14,182 bases of DNA from assembly GCA_002169755.1 (NCBI GenBank), contig NHIU01000004.1, forward strand, positions 1-14,182. The letters are read 5' to 3'. Positions 1 through 12,282 of the stretch are shown here, one piece after another. The translations under genes and the position numbers were made by a program. Each line of letters opens with the position of its first letter. Within the stretch, counting starts at the first letter, position 1. The stretch comes from Candidatus Pelagibacter sp. TMED197. GTDB lineage: Bacteria > Pseudomonadota > Alphaproteobacteria > Pelagibacterales > Pelagibacteraceae. The notes under the pieces are model-generated. The model saw only the letters and a list, made by a program, of their open reading frames with translations, had not been told where the DNA came from and did not search any database.

Positions 1-1344
1 CCTGGTGATAAGTATTGGGGAGCTTCCACTGAAAGATCTAACAAATATTTTAATATTGGAGATTTTCTTGTACGACCAATTGTTATTCACTCGATCGCAG
101 TAGTTAAAAAAGCTGCTGCAATTGTAAACGCCAAGAATGGTGATCTTGATAATAAGTTAAGCAAATATATTATCAAGGCTGCAGAAGAAGTTATCAAAGG
201 AAAGCTCGATAATCATTTTCCACTTAAGGTTTGGCAAACAGGCTCAGGTACTCAAACAAATATGAATGTAAATGAGGTCATTTCAAATAGAGCGATTGAA
301 ATGATGGGTGGAAAAATTGGATCAAAAAAACCTGTACATCCAAATGACCATGTAAATAAATCACAATCAACAAATGATGTATTTCCTACGGCAATGCATA
401 TAGCCATTGCCATTAAATCAACAAAAAAACTTTTACCCTCTTTAAAATTGTTAGAAAAAGAATTGTTAAGAAAATCTAAAGAATTTAATAAAATAGTAAA
501 AGTAGGAAGAACTCATTTACAAGATGCAACTCCTTTAACATTGGGCCAAGAATTTTCTGGTTATTACTCTCAATTAAATAAATGTATTTTAAGAATAGAA
601 AATGCTCTTCAAGAAATTCATTATTTAGCTCAAGGTGGCACTGCGGTTGGAACAGGATTGAATACCAGAAAAAATTTTGATAAAAAAATTGTCAAAGAAA
701 TAAGTAAAATAACTAAATTGCCATTTAAATCTGCGCCGAATAAATTTTCAGCCCTTGCAGCTCATGATGAAATAGTAAATTTTTCAGGAACGTTAAATAC
801 TACAGCAGTTTGCTTAATGAAGATCGCGAATGATATAAGATTTTTAGGTTCTGGTCCTAGAGCTGGTTATGGTGAACTAATTTTACCTTCTAATGAACCA
901 GGTTCTTCTATAATGCCAGGTAAAGTAAATCCTACTCAGTCTGAAGCAGTAACAATGGTCTGTGTAAAAGTTATAGGAAATCATAATGGTATTACAATGG
1001 CTGGTTCGCATGGTCATTTTGAATTAAATGTTTTTAAACCATTGATCATTCATAATATATTGCAATCAATTGAGATAATGAGTGACTCTGCAAAAACTTT
1101 TGCTCTTTATTGTGTAAAAGGAATTAAAGCAGACAAAAAAAGAATAAAATATCTTTTAGATAATTCTCTAATGCTTGTAACTGCTTTAGCACCAAAAATA
1201 GGTTATGATAAAGCTGCAAATATAGCAAAATCAGCACACAAAAATCATACAACGCTTAAAGAGGAAGTATTAAAAACTGGCTTAATAGATGAAAATGATT
1301 ATGAAAAAATAATGAGTCCTATTAAAATGACTAGACCGAAATAA
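1..1344 (+). CDS. fumC: Fumarate hydratase class II, 5' end cut by window edge
   Basis: Fumarase C interconverts fumarate and L-malate in the TCA cycle; it is a cytosolic, iron-free homotetramer. The frame is open from base 1, and 447 residues plus stop are visible. Aligning the first residues (PGDKYWGA) with the PADKLWGA of E. coli FumC puts the window edge at about residue 17, so roughly 16 residues and the start codon lie outside. The first ATG in view (262) is internal. Seen in order: GSGTQTNMN, the B-site HPNDHVN, the catalytic His in [10 protein letters not shown] (visible residue 172, equivalent to E. coli H188), and the fumarase/aspartase signature [11 protein letters not shown] (visible 300-310), whose first Ser (302) corresponds to S318, with Lys and Asn at the K324 and N326 equivalents. 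HPNDH and the overall match favour fumarase over aspartase or argininosuccinate lyase. It converges on the next gene with one base between the stops. Confidence 0.97.
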   Translation, partial: PGDKYWGASTERSNKYFNIGDFLVRPIVIHSIAVVKKAAAIVNAKNGDLDNKLSKYIIKAAEEVIKGKLDNHFPLKVWQTGSGTQTNMNVNEVISNRAIEMMGGKIGSKKPVHPNDHVNKSQSTNDVFPTAMHIAIAIKSTKKLLPSLKLLEKELLRKSKEFNKIVKVGRTHLQDATPLTLGQEFSGYYSQLNKCILRIENALQEIHYLAQGGTAVGTGLNTRKNFDKKIVKEISKITKLPFKSAPNKFSALAAHDEIVNFSGTLNTTAVCLMKIANDIRFLGSGPRAGYGELILPSNEPGSSIMPGKVNPTQSEAVTMVCVKVIGNHNGITMAGSHGHFELNVFKPLIIHNILQSIEIMSDSAKTFALYCVKGIKADKKRIKYLLDNSLMLVTALAPKIGYDKAANIAKSAHKNHTTLKEEVLKTGLIDENDYEKIMSPIKMTRPK

Positions 1345-1345
1345 A

Positions 1346-2743
1346 TTAGGTAATCTCCAATAAAAAGTTTTTAATTTTATCTTTATCAAGTATTCCAAAA
1401 AAACCATCATCAAATAAAATTTCCTCAATTTTTATTTTAAAGTATTCCAAGTCATCCTCATTTGAATAAATCTTATTATCAATTTCGATCATTTTAAAAT
1501 TTATCTTATTTTTTATTATATTAAGTGAACCTTCAGAAATAAGATTTAAGGTTTCATGTTCAATTTTTTTGTTTATATGAAATTTTTTAAATAGTTTTTT
1601 CTTATTTTCTATCCCTAATTTACAAGAAAAATTTAAACGAGGATATTGATCTATAATTACACTATCCCCTGAACATTCTATTTCACCTCCCGTGATTATA
1701 AACTTATTAGAAAAAAAAAGTCTTCCGTAAATCAAGTCTAAATCAAAATAATAATTATCAATTACCCCTTTAAACAAATTTTTATTTTTATAATTTATAT
1801 TTATTTTGCTATTAAGTTTTTTAAGAATTTCACGGTAAGAATATATCTTTTCTAAATTAAATTTTATGATCAAATCTTGATCAAAATCAATTATATTTAT
1901 TACTGAACTGGAGTTGAAAAAAGGACTGTAGGCAATATTACTGTCTAAAGATATCAATAGATCTTGATTTCTAAAATTAGAGTTACTTATAATTAATTTG
2001 TCATCATTAAGACTAAAATCAAATTTCAGAAGACTATTTAAAATTTTAATTTTCGATGTTCCATTGATTAAACTTAAATTTTCTCCATTAAATTTTATGT
2101 TAGCTTCTATCCCTGTGTTTAATAGTTTAAAATTAAAAAATTGATTATCTTCAAAAGAAGCTTTAAAAGTTTTCCCAAATATTTTTCCGTTTAAATGATC
2201 TTTTTTAAATCCATAATTATAAAAGTTAGTATTTTGAATTTTTAAAAGTAATACTTTTCTGCTGGTAAGGGTTAAGTCTAAATTTTTAATTGCTATTTCT
2301 TTTTTTATTTTTTTAACATAATTAATTAATTCGTTTATTTTTTTTATGTCCAACAACATTTCGCTAGTTTCTAATGTAGTTCTTTTGGGGTAAAAGTTGT
2401 CATAATTATACAAATTTCTTAGATTTAAAAAAATATTAATTTTTGCAATTTTAAGGTCGATTACTCTATCTGCGATTTTTGAGTTAACGTTTTTAATTAA
2501 TAAATTTGGTATTGGAAAAATTCTGTATTCTATTTCACTATATTCAATTATTTCTAAATCATAATTTTCGATTAAATAATTTATAATAATTTCATCTTTT
2601 TTTTTATAATCAAAAAATTTAGGTATTAATAAAAATGAAATTGTAGAAATTAAAAAAATTACAAATATATACCTCAAAAAGAAAAATAATTTGAAAAAAT
2701 TAAGATACTTGTTGTGTATACTTTTATAAATTTTATTAATCAT
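1346..2743 (-). CDS. AsmA-like membrane-anchored protein, short form
   Basis: 465 residues from the ATG at 2743. A longer reading from 2848 would run 62 bases into the divergent helicase gene, and its extra 35 residues look like antisense of that gene, so the downstream ATG is preferred. The N-terminus is basic, followed by one strong membrane segment at about residues 17-41, so the bulk should lie in the periplasm. Next comes a stretch that resembles the start of AsmA proteins: a helix of about 20 residues, then FPIPNLLIKNV (76-86), like the 'LFPTPGLTLKDV' landmark of that family. The rest is beta-rich, full of Lys, Asn, Ile and Phe, with no motif I recognise. E. coli AsmA is about 617 residues, so this is shorter and lacks an obvious C-terminal AsmA domain. 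AsmA-like proteins are linked to phospholipid transport and outer-membrane homeostasis. That role here is inference from a weak match. It is one of the fastest-evolving genes in the window. Confidence 0.6.
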   Translation of the reverse strand: MINKIYKSIHNKYLNFFKLFFFLRYIFVIFLISTISFLLIPKFFDYKKKDEIIINYLIENYDLEIIEYSEIEYRIFPIPNLLIKNVNSKIADRVIDLKIAKINIFLNLRNLYNYDNFYPKRTTLETSEMLLDIKKINELINYVKKIKKEIAIKNLDLTLTSRKVLLLKIQNTNFYNYGFKKDHLNGKIFGKTFKASFEDNQFFNFKLLNTGIEANIKFNGENLSLINGTSKIKILNSLLKFDFSLNDDKLIISNSNFRNQDLLISLDSNIAYSPFFNSSSVINIIDFDQDLIIKFNLEKIYSYREILKKLNSKININYKNKNLFKGVIDNYYFDLDLIYGRLFFSNKFIITGGEIECSGDSVIIDQYPRLNFSCKLGIENKKKLFKKFHINKKIEHETLNLISEGSLNIIKNKINFKMIEIDNKIYSNEDDLEYFKIKIEEILFDDGFFGILDKDKIKNFLLEIT

Positions 2744-2786
2744 TTTTTTATTTTTGTAAGTAGTATATAAATGAAATTTCTCTAAT
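2744..2786. promoter_or_regulatory. Divergent spacer, possible back-to-back promoters
   Basis: This 43-base spacer separates the divergent starts of the AsmA-like gene and the helicase gene, so initiation signals for both must lie in or near it. It holds overlapping TATA elements: TATAAA on the + strand (2766-2771, 15 bases before the helicase ATG) and TATACT on the - strand (2767-2762, about 18 bases before the other ATG). No convincing -35 box is seen at normal spacing for either, and no Shine-Dalgarno sequence precedes either start. In such AT-rich DNA, TATA-like hexamers arise easily by chance. Confidence 0.35.
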
Positions 2787-4822
2787 ATGAACAATATAGA
2801 TAAATTAATAGAAAACTTAAACAAAGAGCAAAAAGACGCTGTGCTCAATACCGAAGGACCAAATCTTATAGTGGCCGGAGCTGGATCTGGAAAAACGAAA
2901 GTATTAACTACCAGACTTATACATATTATTAATCAAAAAAAAGCATGGGCTAACCAAATTCTATGTGTAACTTTTACAAATAAAGCTGCTAAAGAAATGC
3001 AAAATAGAGTCATGAGCCACATAAAAGGTAGCTCTAATGCAATTCCTTGGTTAGGTACTTTTCATTCAATTAGTGTAAAATTTTTAAGAAGACACGCTGA
3101 AGCGTTGGGTTATAAAAGTAATTTTACAATTTTAGATACAGATGATCAAAAAAAACTTATTAGAAATATTGTTAAAGGACAAGATCTAGATGCTAAAAAA
3201 TTTTCTCCTCAACTTATTTTATATCATATAGATCAATGGAAAAATAAAGGTCTTTTTCCTAAAGATGTAAAAATTGAAAAGACCGGCTTTATAATTAAAT
3301 CAATTCACAAAGTATATGAAATTTATCAGAAAAAAACTAAAGATTTAAATGCTTTAGATTTTGGTGATTTAATTCTTTTTTGTGTAAAACTTTTTTCTGA
3401 ACATCCGGATATAAGGGAAATTTATCAAAGAAATTTTAAATATATTCTTGTTGACGAATTTCAAGACACAAACTTTATTCAAAACAAATGGCTTAATCTT
3501 TTGGTAAATGAAAAAGAAAATATCTGCTGTGTTGGAGATGATGATCAATCTATTTATAGCTGGAGAGGAGCTGAAATAAAAAACTTTTTAACTTTTGATA
3601 AAATTTACGAGAATTGTAAAGTCTTTAAGTTAGAGCAAAATTATAGATCTACCAAAAATATATTGGCAACTGCATCTCATTTAATTGCTAATAATTCTAA
3701 TAGAGTTGGAAAAAAGTTATGGTCATCTGCTAGTGAAGGTGAGCTTGTAAAATTAAATTGCTATAAGACAGGGAAAGAAGAAGCTCAGGGAATAAGCGAT
3801 ATTATAGAACATAAATTAAAAAAAAATTACTCCCTTAACAACGTGTCAATCTTAGTTAGAGCTATTTATCAAACAAGAGAGTTTGAAGAAAGGTTTTTAC
3901 AAGTTGGCTTAGGTTATAGAGTTTTAGGAGGGATTAAATTTTATGAACGAGCAGAAATAAAAGATGCAGTATCGTATCTTAGAATTATTCATCAAAAATT
4001 TGATGATTTAGCTTTAGAAAGAGTAATTGGATCGCCAAAAAGAGGAATAGGTGAAAGCACTTTGAATAAGATTTATTTATTCGGTAATCAAAATAAACTT
4101 TGCTTAGAAGATGCTATAATTAAGATTTTAGAAAAAGACGATTTTAAACCTAAAATCAAAAAAGTTTTAAATGAATTAATTAATATGATTTTTAAATGGA
4201 GGCAAGACTATAAGAAAATGAAACACTATGATTTGTTAAAGTTGGTTCTCGATGAGTCTGGTTACTCAGCAATGTTAAAAAATAAAAAAGATCTAGAGAA
4301 TGAAAATAGATTAGAAAATCTAAAGGAGTTATTAAGAGCTATGCAAGATTATGATAACTTACAAAGTTTCCTAGAGCATGTCGCCTTAGCGACTTCAGTT
4401 GACCAAGAATGGGAAGGAGCAAAAATAAATTTGATGACAATGCATGGTGCTAAAGGATTAGAGTTTGATGTTGTTTTTTTACCTGGATGGGAAGAAGGAC
4501 TTTTTCCCCATCAAAAATCACTTGAAGAGAAGGGAGATTTTGCTTTAGAGGAAGAGAGAAGACTAGCGTATGTAGGGATAACTCGGGCAAAAAAAGAGGC
4601 CTACTTATCGTTTGCAATGAAAAGAGCTTATCACGGAGACTGGATGGATGCTCTACCGTCAAGATTTATAAATGAAATACCAGAGGAGAATGTAGAAAAA
4701 AATGAAATAAATATTAATAGAGACGTAGAAGAATTTGATTTTAATCAAGATAGTTCAATAGAATTTGATGACGAATATAGAAGTCCAGGTTGGGACAGAT
4801 ACAAAAAAAATAAATTATTAAA

Positions 4823-4835
<13 letters not shown>
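2787..4835 (+). CDS. uvrD: UvrD/PcrA-type superfamily 1A DNA helicase
   Basis: 682 residues. ATP-driven 3'-5' DNA helicase acting in nucleotide excision and mismatch repair and in clearing RecA filaments or stalled polymerases. All SF1A motifs are visible: Q-motif around LNKEQ (11-15), Walker A AGAGSGKT (30-37), Ia VTFTNKAAKEM (61-71), GTFHS (90-94), motif II LVDEFQDTN (221-229), motif III GDDDQSIYSWRG (250-261), motif IV QNYRSTKNIL (284-293), motif V around MTMHGAKGLEFD (550-561), and motif VI with RRLAYVGITRAKK (591-603). The last ~50 residues are acidic and then basic (RSPGWDRYKKNK), as in the C-terminal tail of PcrA/UvrD that contacts partners such as RNA polymerase. The length is slightly below E. 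coli UvrD (720). Rep is the main alternative; the tail and the GWEEGLFPH stretch favour UvrD/PcrA. Its 3' end overlaps the next gene by 13 bases. Confidence 0.93.
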
Positions 4836-9383
<4,548 letters not shown>

Positions 9384-9384
9384 A

Positions 9385-9410
9385 TCTGATTAATAACAAA
9401 TTAAATCAGA
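9385..9410. repeat. Inverted repeat immediately upstream of bamD start
   Basis: TCTGATT (9385-9391) and AATCAGA (9404-9410) are perfect 7-base inverted arms around a 12-base AT loop, in the 46-base spacer between lpxC and bamD. The inner arm ends one base before the bamD ATG (9383-9381). It could form a weak hairpin in the mRNA at the ribosome entry site, or be an operator-like palindrome. No T-run follows on the - strand, so it is not a standard terminator. The repeat is directly seen; its function is unknown. Confidence 0.45.
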
Positions 9411-9429
9411 ATGGTAAATTTTAATGATA

Positions 9430-10356
9430 TTAGGCGTTGACTGCTATTTTGTCTGGTTGGATAATAGGTGTTTCTTTAGGTATTTTAACATCTTCCATTT
9501 CGATTTCAGCAAAAGAGGATTTTGATTTTAAAAGTTTTCTCAAAAACATATTGGATAACTGGTGCCCGCCTTGATAACAACTTACTTTTCCCAAAATTCT
9601 ATAGCCCGATAATAGAAAATCTCCAGCAAGATCTAAAATTTTATGATTAACAAACTCTTTTTTATTTCTTAATCCTCCTGCATTAATAATTTTTTTGTCA
9701 TCCACTACTAATGCGTTATCAAGAGAGCCTCCTTTGGCTAAACCAATTTTCTTTATTTTTTCAATATCTTCAAAAAGGCAAAAGGTTCTTGATGAAAAAA
9801 CATCCTCTAAGTTATCCTTCATGAAATTAATTATATTTTTTTGTTTTCCAATAACGTTATTTGAATAATTGAGTTCAAATCCAACTTCAAAATTAAATTC
9901 ATTCGGTTCAATAAGAATTTTTCTATCGTTATCTCTAAGTTCTAATTTATTCAAAACTTTCAAATATTTTCTTTTTTTACCTAATTGCTGAATTGAAACT
10001 TTGTTTAAAATTTCTACAAAGTTTTTAGACGAACCATCCATAATTGGGATTTCCTCATTATCAAGTTCAATTTCTACATTGTCTATACCAGTGATGTAAA
10101 ATGCCGCCATCAAATGTTCAATTGTAGATACTTTTGCTCCTGATAAATTCTCTAAAGTAGTACAAAGTTTAGTCGATGATACGTTTTTGTAATTCGCTTC
10201 TATTATATTTTTTGCTTTTAAATCAATTCTTTTAAAAATAATACCTTGATCTTCTTTACCAGGTTTTAATGTTACCTTAGTAATTAAACCGGAATGTAAT
10301 CCAATGCCCTCAAAGTGCACAGGTTTACTAATTGTTTGTTGGTAAATTTTTTGCAT
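9430..10356 (-). CDS. lpxC: UDP-3-O-acyl-N-acetylglucosamine deacetylase LpxC
   Basis: 308 residues from the ATG at 10356. LpxC catalyses the committed, zinc-dependent step of lipid A synthesis, removing acetate from UDP-3-O-acyl-GlcNAc. With this start the numbering nearly matches E. coli LpxC (305 residues): zinc ligands H81 (in TIEHLMAAF), H238 and D242 (in NHKILDLAGD), general base E80, T191, and catalytic H265 (in GGHQLSNMFLRKL). The N-terminus QQTISKPVHFEGIGLHSG (6-23) is the usual LpxC opening. A longer frame from 10422 would add 22 unconserved residues and cover the whole spacer, including a good -10 box, so it is rejected. The gene follows ftsA, where ftsZ usually stands between the two, and precedes bamD by 46 bases. 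Its presence implies an LPS-type outer membrane. Confidence 0.96.
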   Translation of the reverse strand: MQKIYQQTISKPVHFEGIGLHSGLITKVTLKPGKEDQGIIFKRIDLKAKNIIEANYKNVSSTKLCTTLENLSGAKVSTIEHLMAAFYITGIDNVEIELDNEEIPIMDGSSKNFVEILNKVSIQQLGKKRKYLKVLNKLELRDNDRKILIEPNEFNFEVGFELNYSNNVIGKQKNIINFMKDNLEDVFSSRTFCLFEDIEKIKKIGLAKGGSLDNALVVDDKKIINAGGLRNKKEFVNHKILDLAGDFLLSGYRILGKVSCYQGGHQLSNMFLRKLLKSKSSFAEIEMEDVKIPKETPIIQPDKIAVNA

Positions 10357-10372
10357 CAAGATTTTATACAGA

Positions 10373-10399
10373 ATTATAGCTAAGTGATTAAAACAACAA
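10373..10399 (-). promoter_or_regulatory. Candidate sigma-70-type promoter for lpxC
   Basis: In the 66-base spacer between ftsA and lpxC, the - strand carries a consensus TATAAT (10378-10373). It is preceded 15 bases upstream by TTGTTG (10399-10394), or 16 bases upstream by TTTGTT. Transcription would start around 10365, giving a leader of about ten bases before the lpxC ATG. The perfect -10, correct strand and placement in one of the longest spacers of the cluster support it; the -35 box is weak and its spacing short. It could drive lpxC-bamD-ligA separately from the division genes. Confidence 0.5.
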
Positions 10400-10422
10400 A
10401 TGTTTCCAAAAAATACATTCAA

Positions 10423-11619
10423 CTAATCGAATATATACTTAAAAATCCTTGAAATTAGTGAATTTTTAGACTGAGAGACCGGTATAGCCTCTTTTGACCA
10501 CCCATATGCAGATAATTTAGCAGTATTAGTAAAAATAGTATCATCTTGGGACTCATTAACAAAGTCGTGATTTACATTTCCATTCTTTAAAAAATAAATT
10601 CTAAATATTTCGTTAAAATTATCTAATATTAATTTTTCTTTAACAAACAAATAGATTTTTATACTTTTTTTCTTAAAAGAATAAGTATTAATGTTCTTAT
10701 ATAAAATTATATCTAAAATTTCTTCAATTCTTGCTTCTACAATATCAAAAATTAATTTTTTTTTTATTTTTCTGTATTGTTTATTTGTAAAACATTTTTT
10801 TTCTATAAATTCATCTTTATTTAAGACTTTTAATTTATATGGTTTATCAAACAAATAATTATTAATTGTATGATTATCTATAGAACATATTTTTTCAATA
10901 TCTTTAAAAATTATATCAGTGCCAAACTCAAAACTTTCCGAGTATCTAAAAGAGGATTTATCAAAAAAAATAATCTTGGAATTATTCTTATCAAGTTTTA
11001 TTTTAAAAAAAGTTTCGGTTTTATTTTGATGAATTAATCCAATTCCCTCACTAAAACTTTTTATAAATATTTTTTTTACTTCAAGATTATTTTTATTAAA
11101 AAGTAACTTTATATTTTTAAGATCATTTTTTTTGATAAGAAAAAATGTAAGTTCATGGCTATAAAAATCTCCAAATAATCCAATTGGAAGATTTTCAATA
11201 TTTTTACCATCTAGTACACTTTTAGAATTAAAGATATGCAAGATAGTTTTTTGTTTTTCATTTTCACTTATTTTTAATTTTAAAGAATTAAGAATATAAG
11301 AAATATTTTCTTTTTTGACTTGAGAGCCGTTAAGTTTTTTAAATCCAGAAATATTTAAACAATTAAGTTCAAAGACATCTAAAATTATTATTACATCTTT
11401 AAAGACAAAATTTAGTTTTTTTTCTATTAGTTGAATATTTTTTTTTATTATGTTACTAGCATCATTAATATCCGTAAATTTATTAATATTTATTTCTTTA
11501 TTGGTAGTTACAATTTTTTCAATAATTTTGAAATTTTGATCTTCGTCATGCTTACCCGCAACAAAAATATAATTAGTATCGTTGATTTCTATAAATAAAT
11601 TTAAATCATTTAATTGCAT
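10423..11619 (-). CDS. ftsA: Cell division protein FtsA, highly divergent
   Basis: 398 residues. FtsA is the actin-like protein that tethers FtsZ to the inner membrane and recruits later divisome proteins. Position after ftsQ and before lpxC supports the call, as do landmarks along the length: an FtsA-like 1C subdomain ending in LPIGLFG (144-150, like PIGMSG), LHIFNSKSVLDG (127-138, like the 'HVIPQEFIVDG' element), VEARIEEILDII (294-305, a strong FtsA signature), and a C-terminal amphipathic helix SLISRIFKYIFD (387-398), the membrane-targeting sequence. Odd: phosphate-1 reads IEINDTN (10-16) instead of LDIGTSK. Phosphate-2 reads about FKIKLDKNNSKIIFF (205-219) instead of IDIGGGTTDI. The adenosine motif region (about 318-332) has no Gly-Gly-Gly. 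Nucleotide binding is therefore doubtful. It starts three bases after the ftsQ stop. No frameshift is seen, so it appears to be an intact but fast-evolving gene. Confidence 0.82.
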   Translation of the reverse strand: MQLNDLNLFIEINDTNYIFVAGKHDEDQNFKIIEKIVTTNKEININKFTDINDASNIIKKNIQLIEKKLNFVFKDVIIILDVFELNCLNISGFKKLNGSQVKKENISYILNSLKLKISENEKQKTILHIFNSKSVLDGKNIENLPIGLFGDFYSHELTFFLIKKNDLKNIKLLFNKNNLEVKKIFIKSFSEGIGLIHQNKTETFFKIKLDKNNSKIIFFDKSSFRYSESFEFGTDIIFKDIEKICSIDNHTINNYLFDKPYKLKVLNKDEFIEKKCFTNKQYRKIKKKLIFDIVEARIEEILDIILYKNINTYSFKKKSIKIYLFVKEKLILDNFNEIFRIYFLKNGNVNHDFVNESQDDTIFTNTAKLSAYGWSKEAIPVSQSKNSLISRIFKYIFD

Positions 11620-11622
11620 ATT

Positions 11623-12282
11623 TTAGTTTAAAATTAATTGATTTTTTATACGATAATCAAATATCTTATAATTATTGAAGTTGATATCATCTTTTGCGGC
11701 TATAAAATTTTTTAAACTGAAAAGATAATCTTCACTCGGTAATTTTATAAGCGTTCCATCGTACATTTTCAAATCCCATCTTTTAGACTCGAAAAAATAA
11801 AAAGATTTTATTTTTTTAATAGGAAATTTTATATTTTGTAAATCTTTGTATAAAGTAAAGAACATTTGTTTATCTCCAAAAACTGTTGGTAAATTATTAT
11901 AAATTTCTATATCTCTAAAATTTATGATATCTCCTTTATCAGAGATATAAAACTTTTTCTTTTTTAAATATAAAATTGCTATTGGTTTTTTTTCATTAAT
12001 TATTAAATTCAGTTTATTAGGGTAAATCTTTTTGATAGTAAAACTTTCTATAAAATCAATGCTGCTTAATTTTTTTTCAATATCTTTTACATTTAAAAAA
12101 AATAGATTTTTTGAGTATAGAAAATGAATTTCTTTCTCAATTTCCTCTTTATCTAATACTAAGTTATTTTCGATCTTAATTGTTTCAATTCGATTTTCTA
12201 ACTTTGGGGTAAAGTTTGAATTAGGTTTATAAGTAGTTAAAGTAATAAAAAGCACTGTTAGCCAAAAAAATGATTTTTTCAT
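11623..12282 (-). CDS. ftsQ: Cell division protein FtsQ, short form
   Basis: 219 residues (E. coli FtsQ has 276). FtsQ is a bitopic inner-membrane protein that links early divisome proteins to the FtsBL/FtsWI synthase complex. Seen: a very short basic start (MKKS), a hydrophobic anchor at about 4-18, then a POTRA domain (about 33-101) with IETIKIENN, LFFLNVKDIEKKL and the strand IKKIYPNKLNLIINEKKPIA. The FtsQ beta-domain follows, with a lysine-rich turn and YISDKGDII (112-120), LPTVFG (131-136), RWDLKMYDGTLIKLP (168-182, highly typical), and a terminal FDYRIKNQLILN (208-219) like 'DLRLPDRVTVR'. No upstream start is available that would give the usual 20-40 residue cytoplasmic tail. The ATG overlaps the ddl stop as ATGA (4 bases), so translation is probably coupled. 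Gene order with ddl and ftsA makes the assignment firm despite low similarity. Confidence 0.88.
   Translation of the reverse strand: MKKSFFWLTVLFITLTTYKPNSNFTPKLENRIETIKIENNLVLDKEEIEKEIHFLYSKNLFFLNVKDIEKKLSSIDFIESFTIKKIYPNKLNLIINEKKPIAILYLKKKKFYISDKGDIINFRDIEIYNNLPTVFGDKQMFFTLYKDLQNIKFPIKKIKSFYFFESKRWDLKMYDGTLIKLPSEDYLFSLKNFIAAKDDINFNNYKIFDYRIKNQLILN

Noticed and set aside
262..264. ATG at 262 as the fumC start
   Set aside because: The same frame upstream, from base 1, encodes conserved FumC sequence ([21 protein letters not shown]), so this Met is internal.
2744..2848. N-terminal extension of the AsmA-like protein by 35 residues (start at 2848)
   Set aside because: It would overlap the first 62 bases of the divergent helicase gene, including its conserved Q-motif region, and the extension precedes a natural basic start plus membrane anchor at 2743.
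4450..4662. Open frames opposite the helicase, ligase, ddl and murB genes (4450-4662 -, 6588-6779 +, 7188-7424 +, 8229-8486 +, 12691-12933 +, 13727-13927 +)
   Set aside because: All lie wholly within well-supported genes on the other strand, show no recognisable motif and have no start signals; they are shadows.
10357..10422. 22-residue N-terminal extension of LpxC
   Set aside because: The conserved LpxC N-terminus and catalytic numbering fit the ATG at 10356, and the extra stretch holds a TATAAT box and no family similarity.
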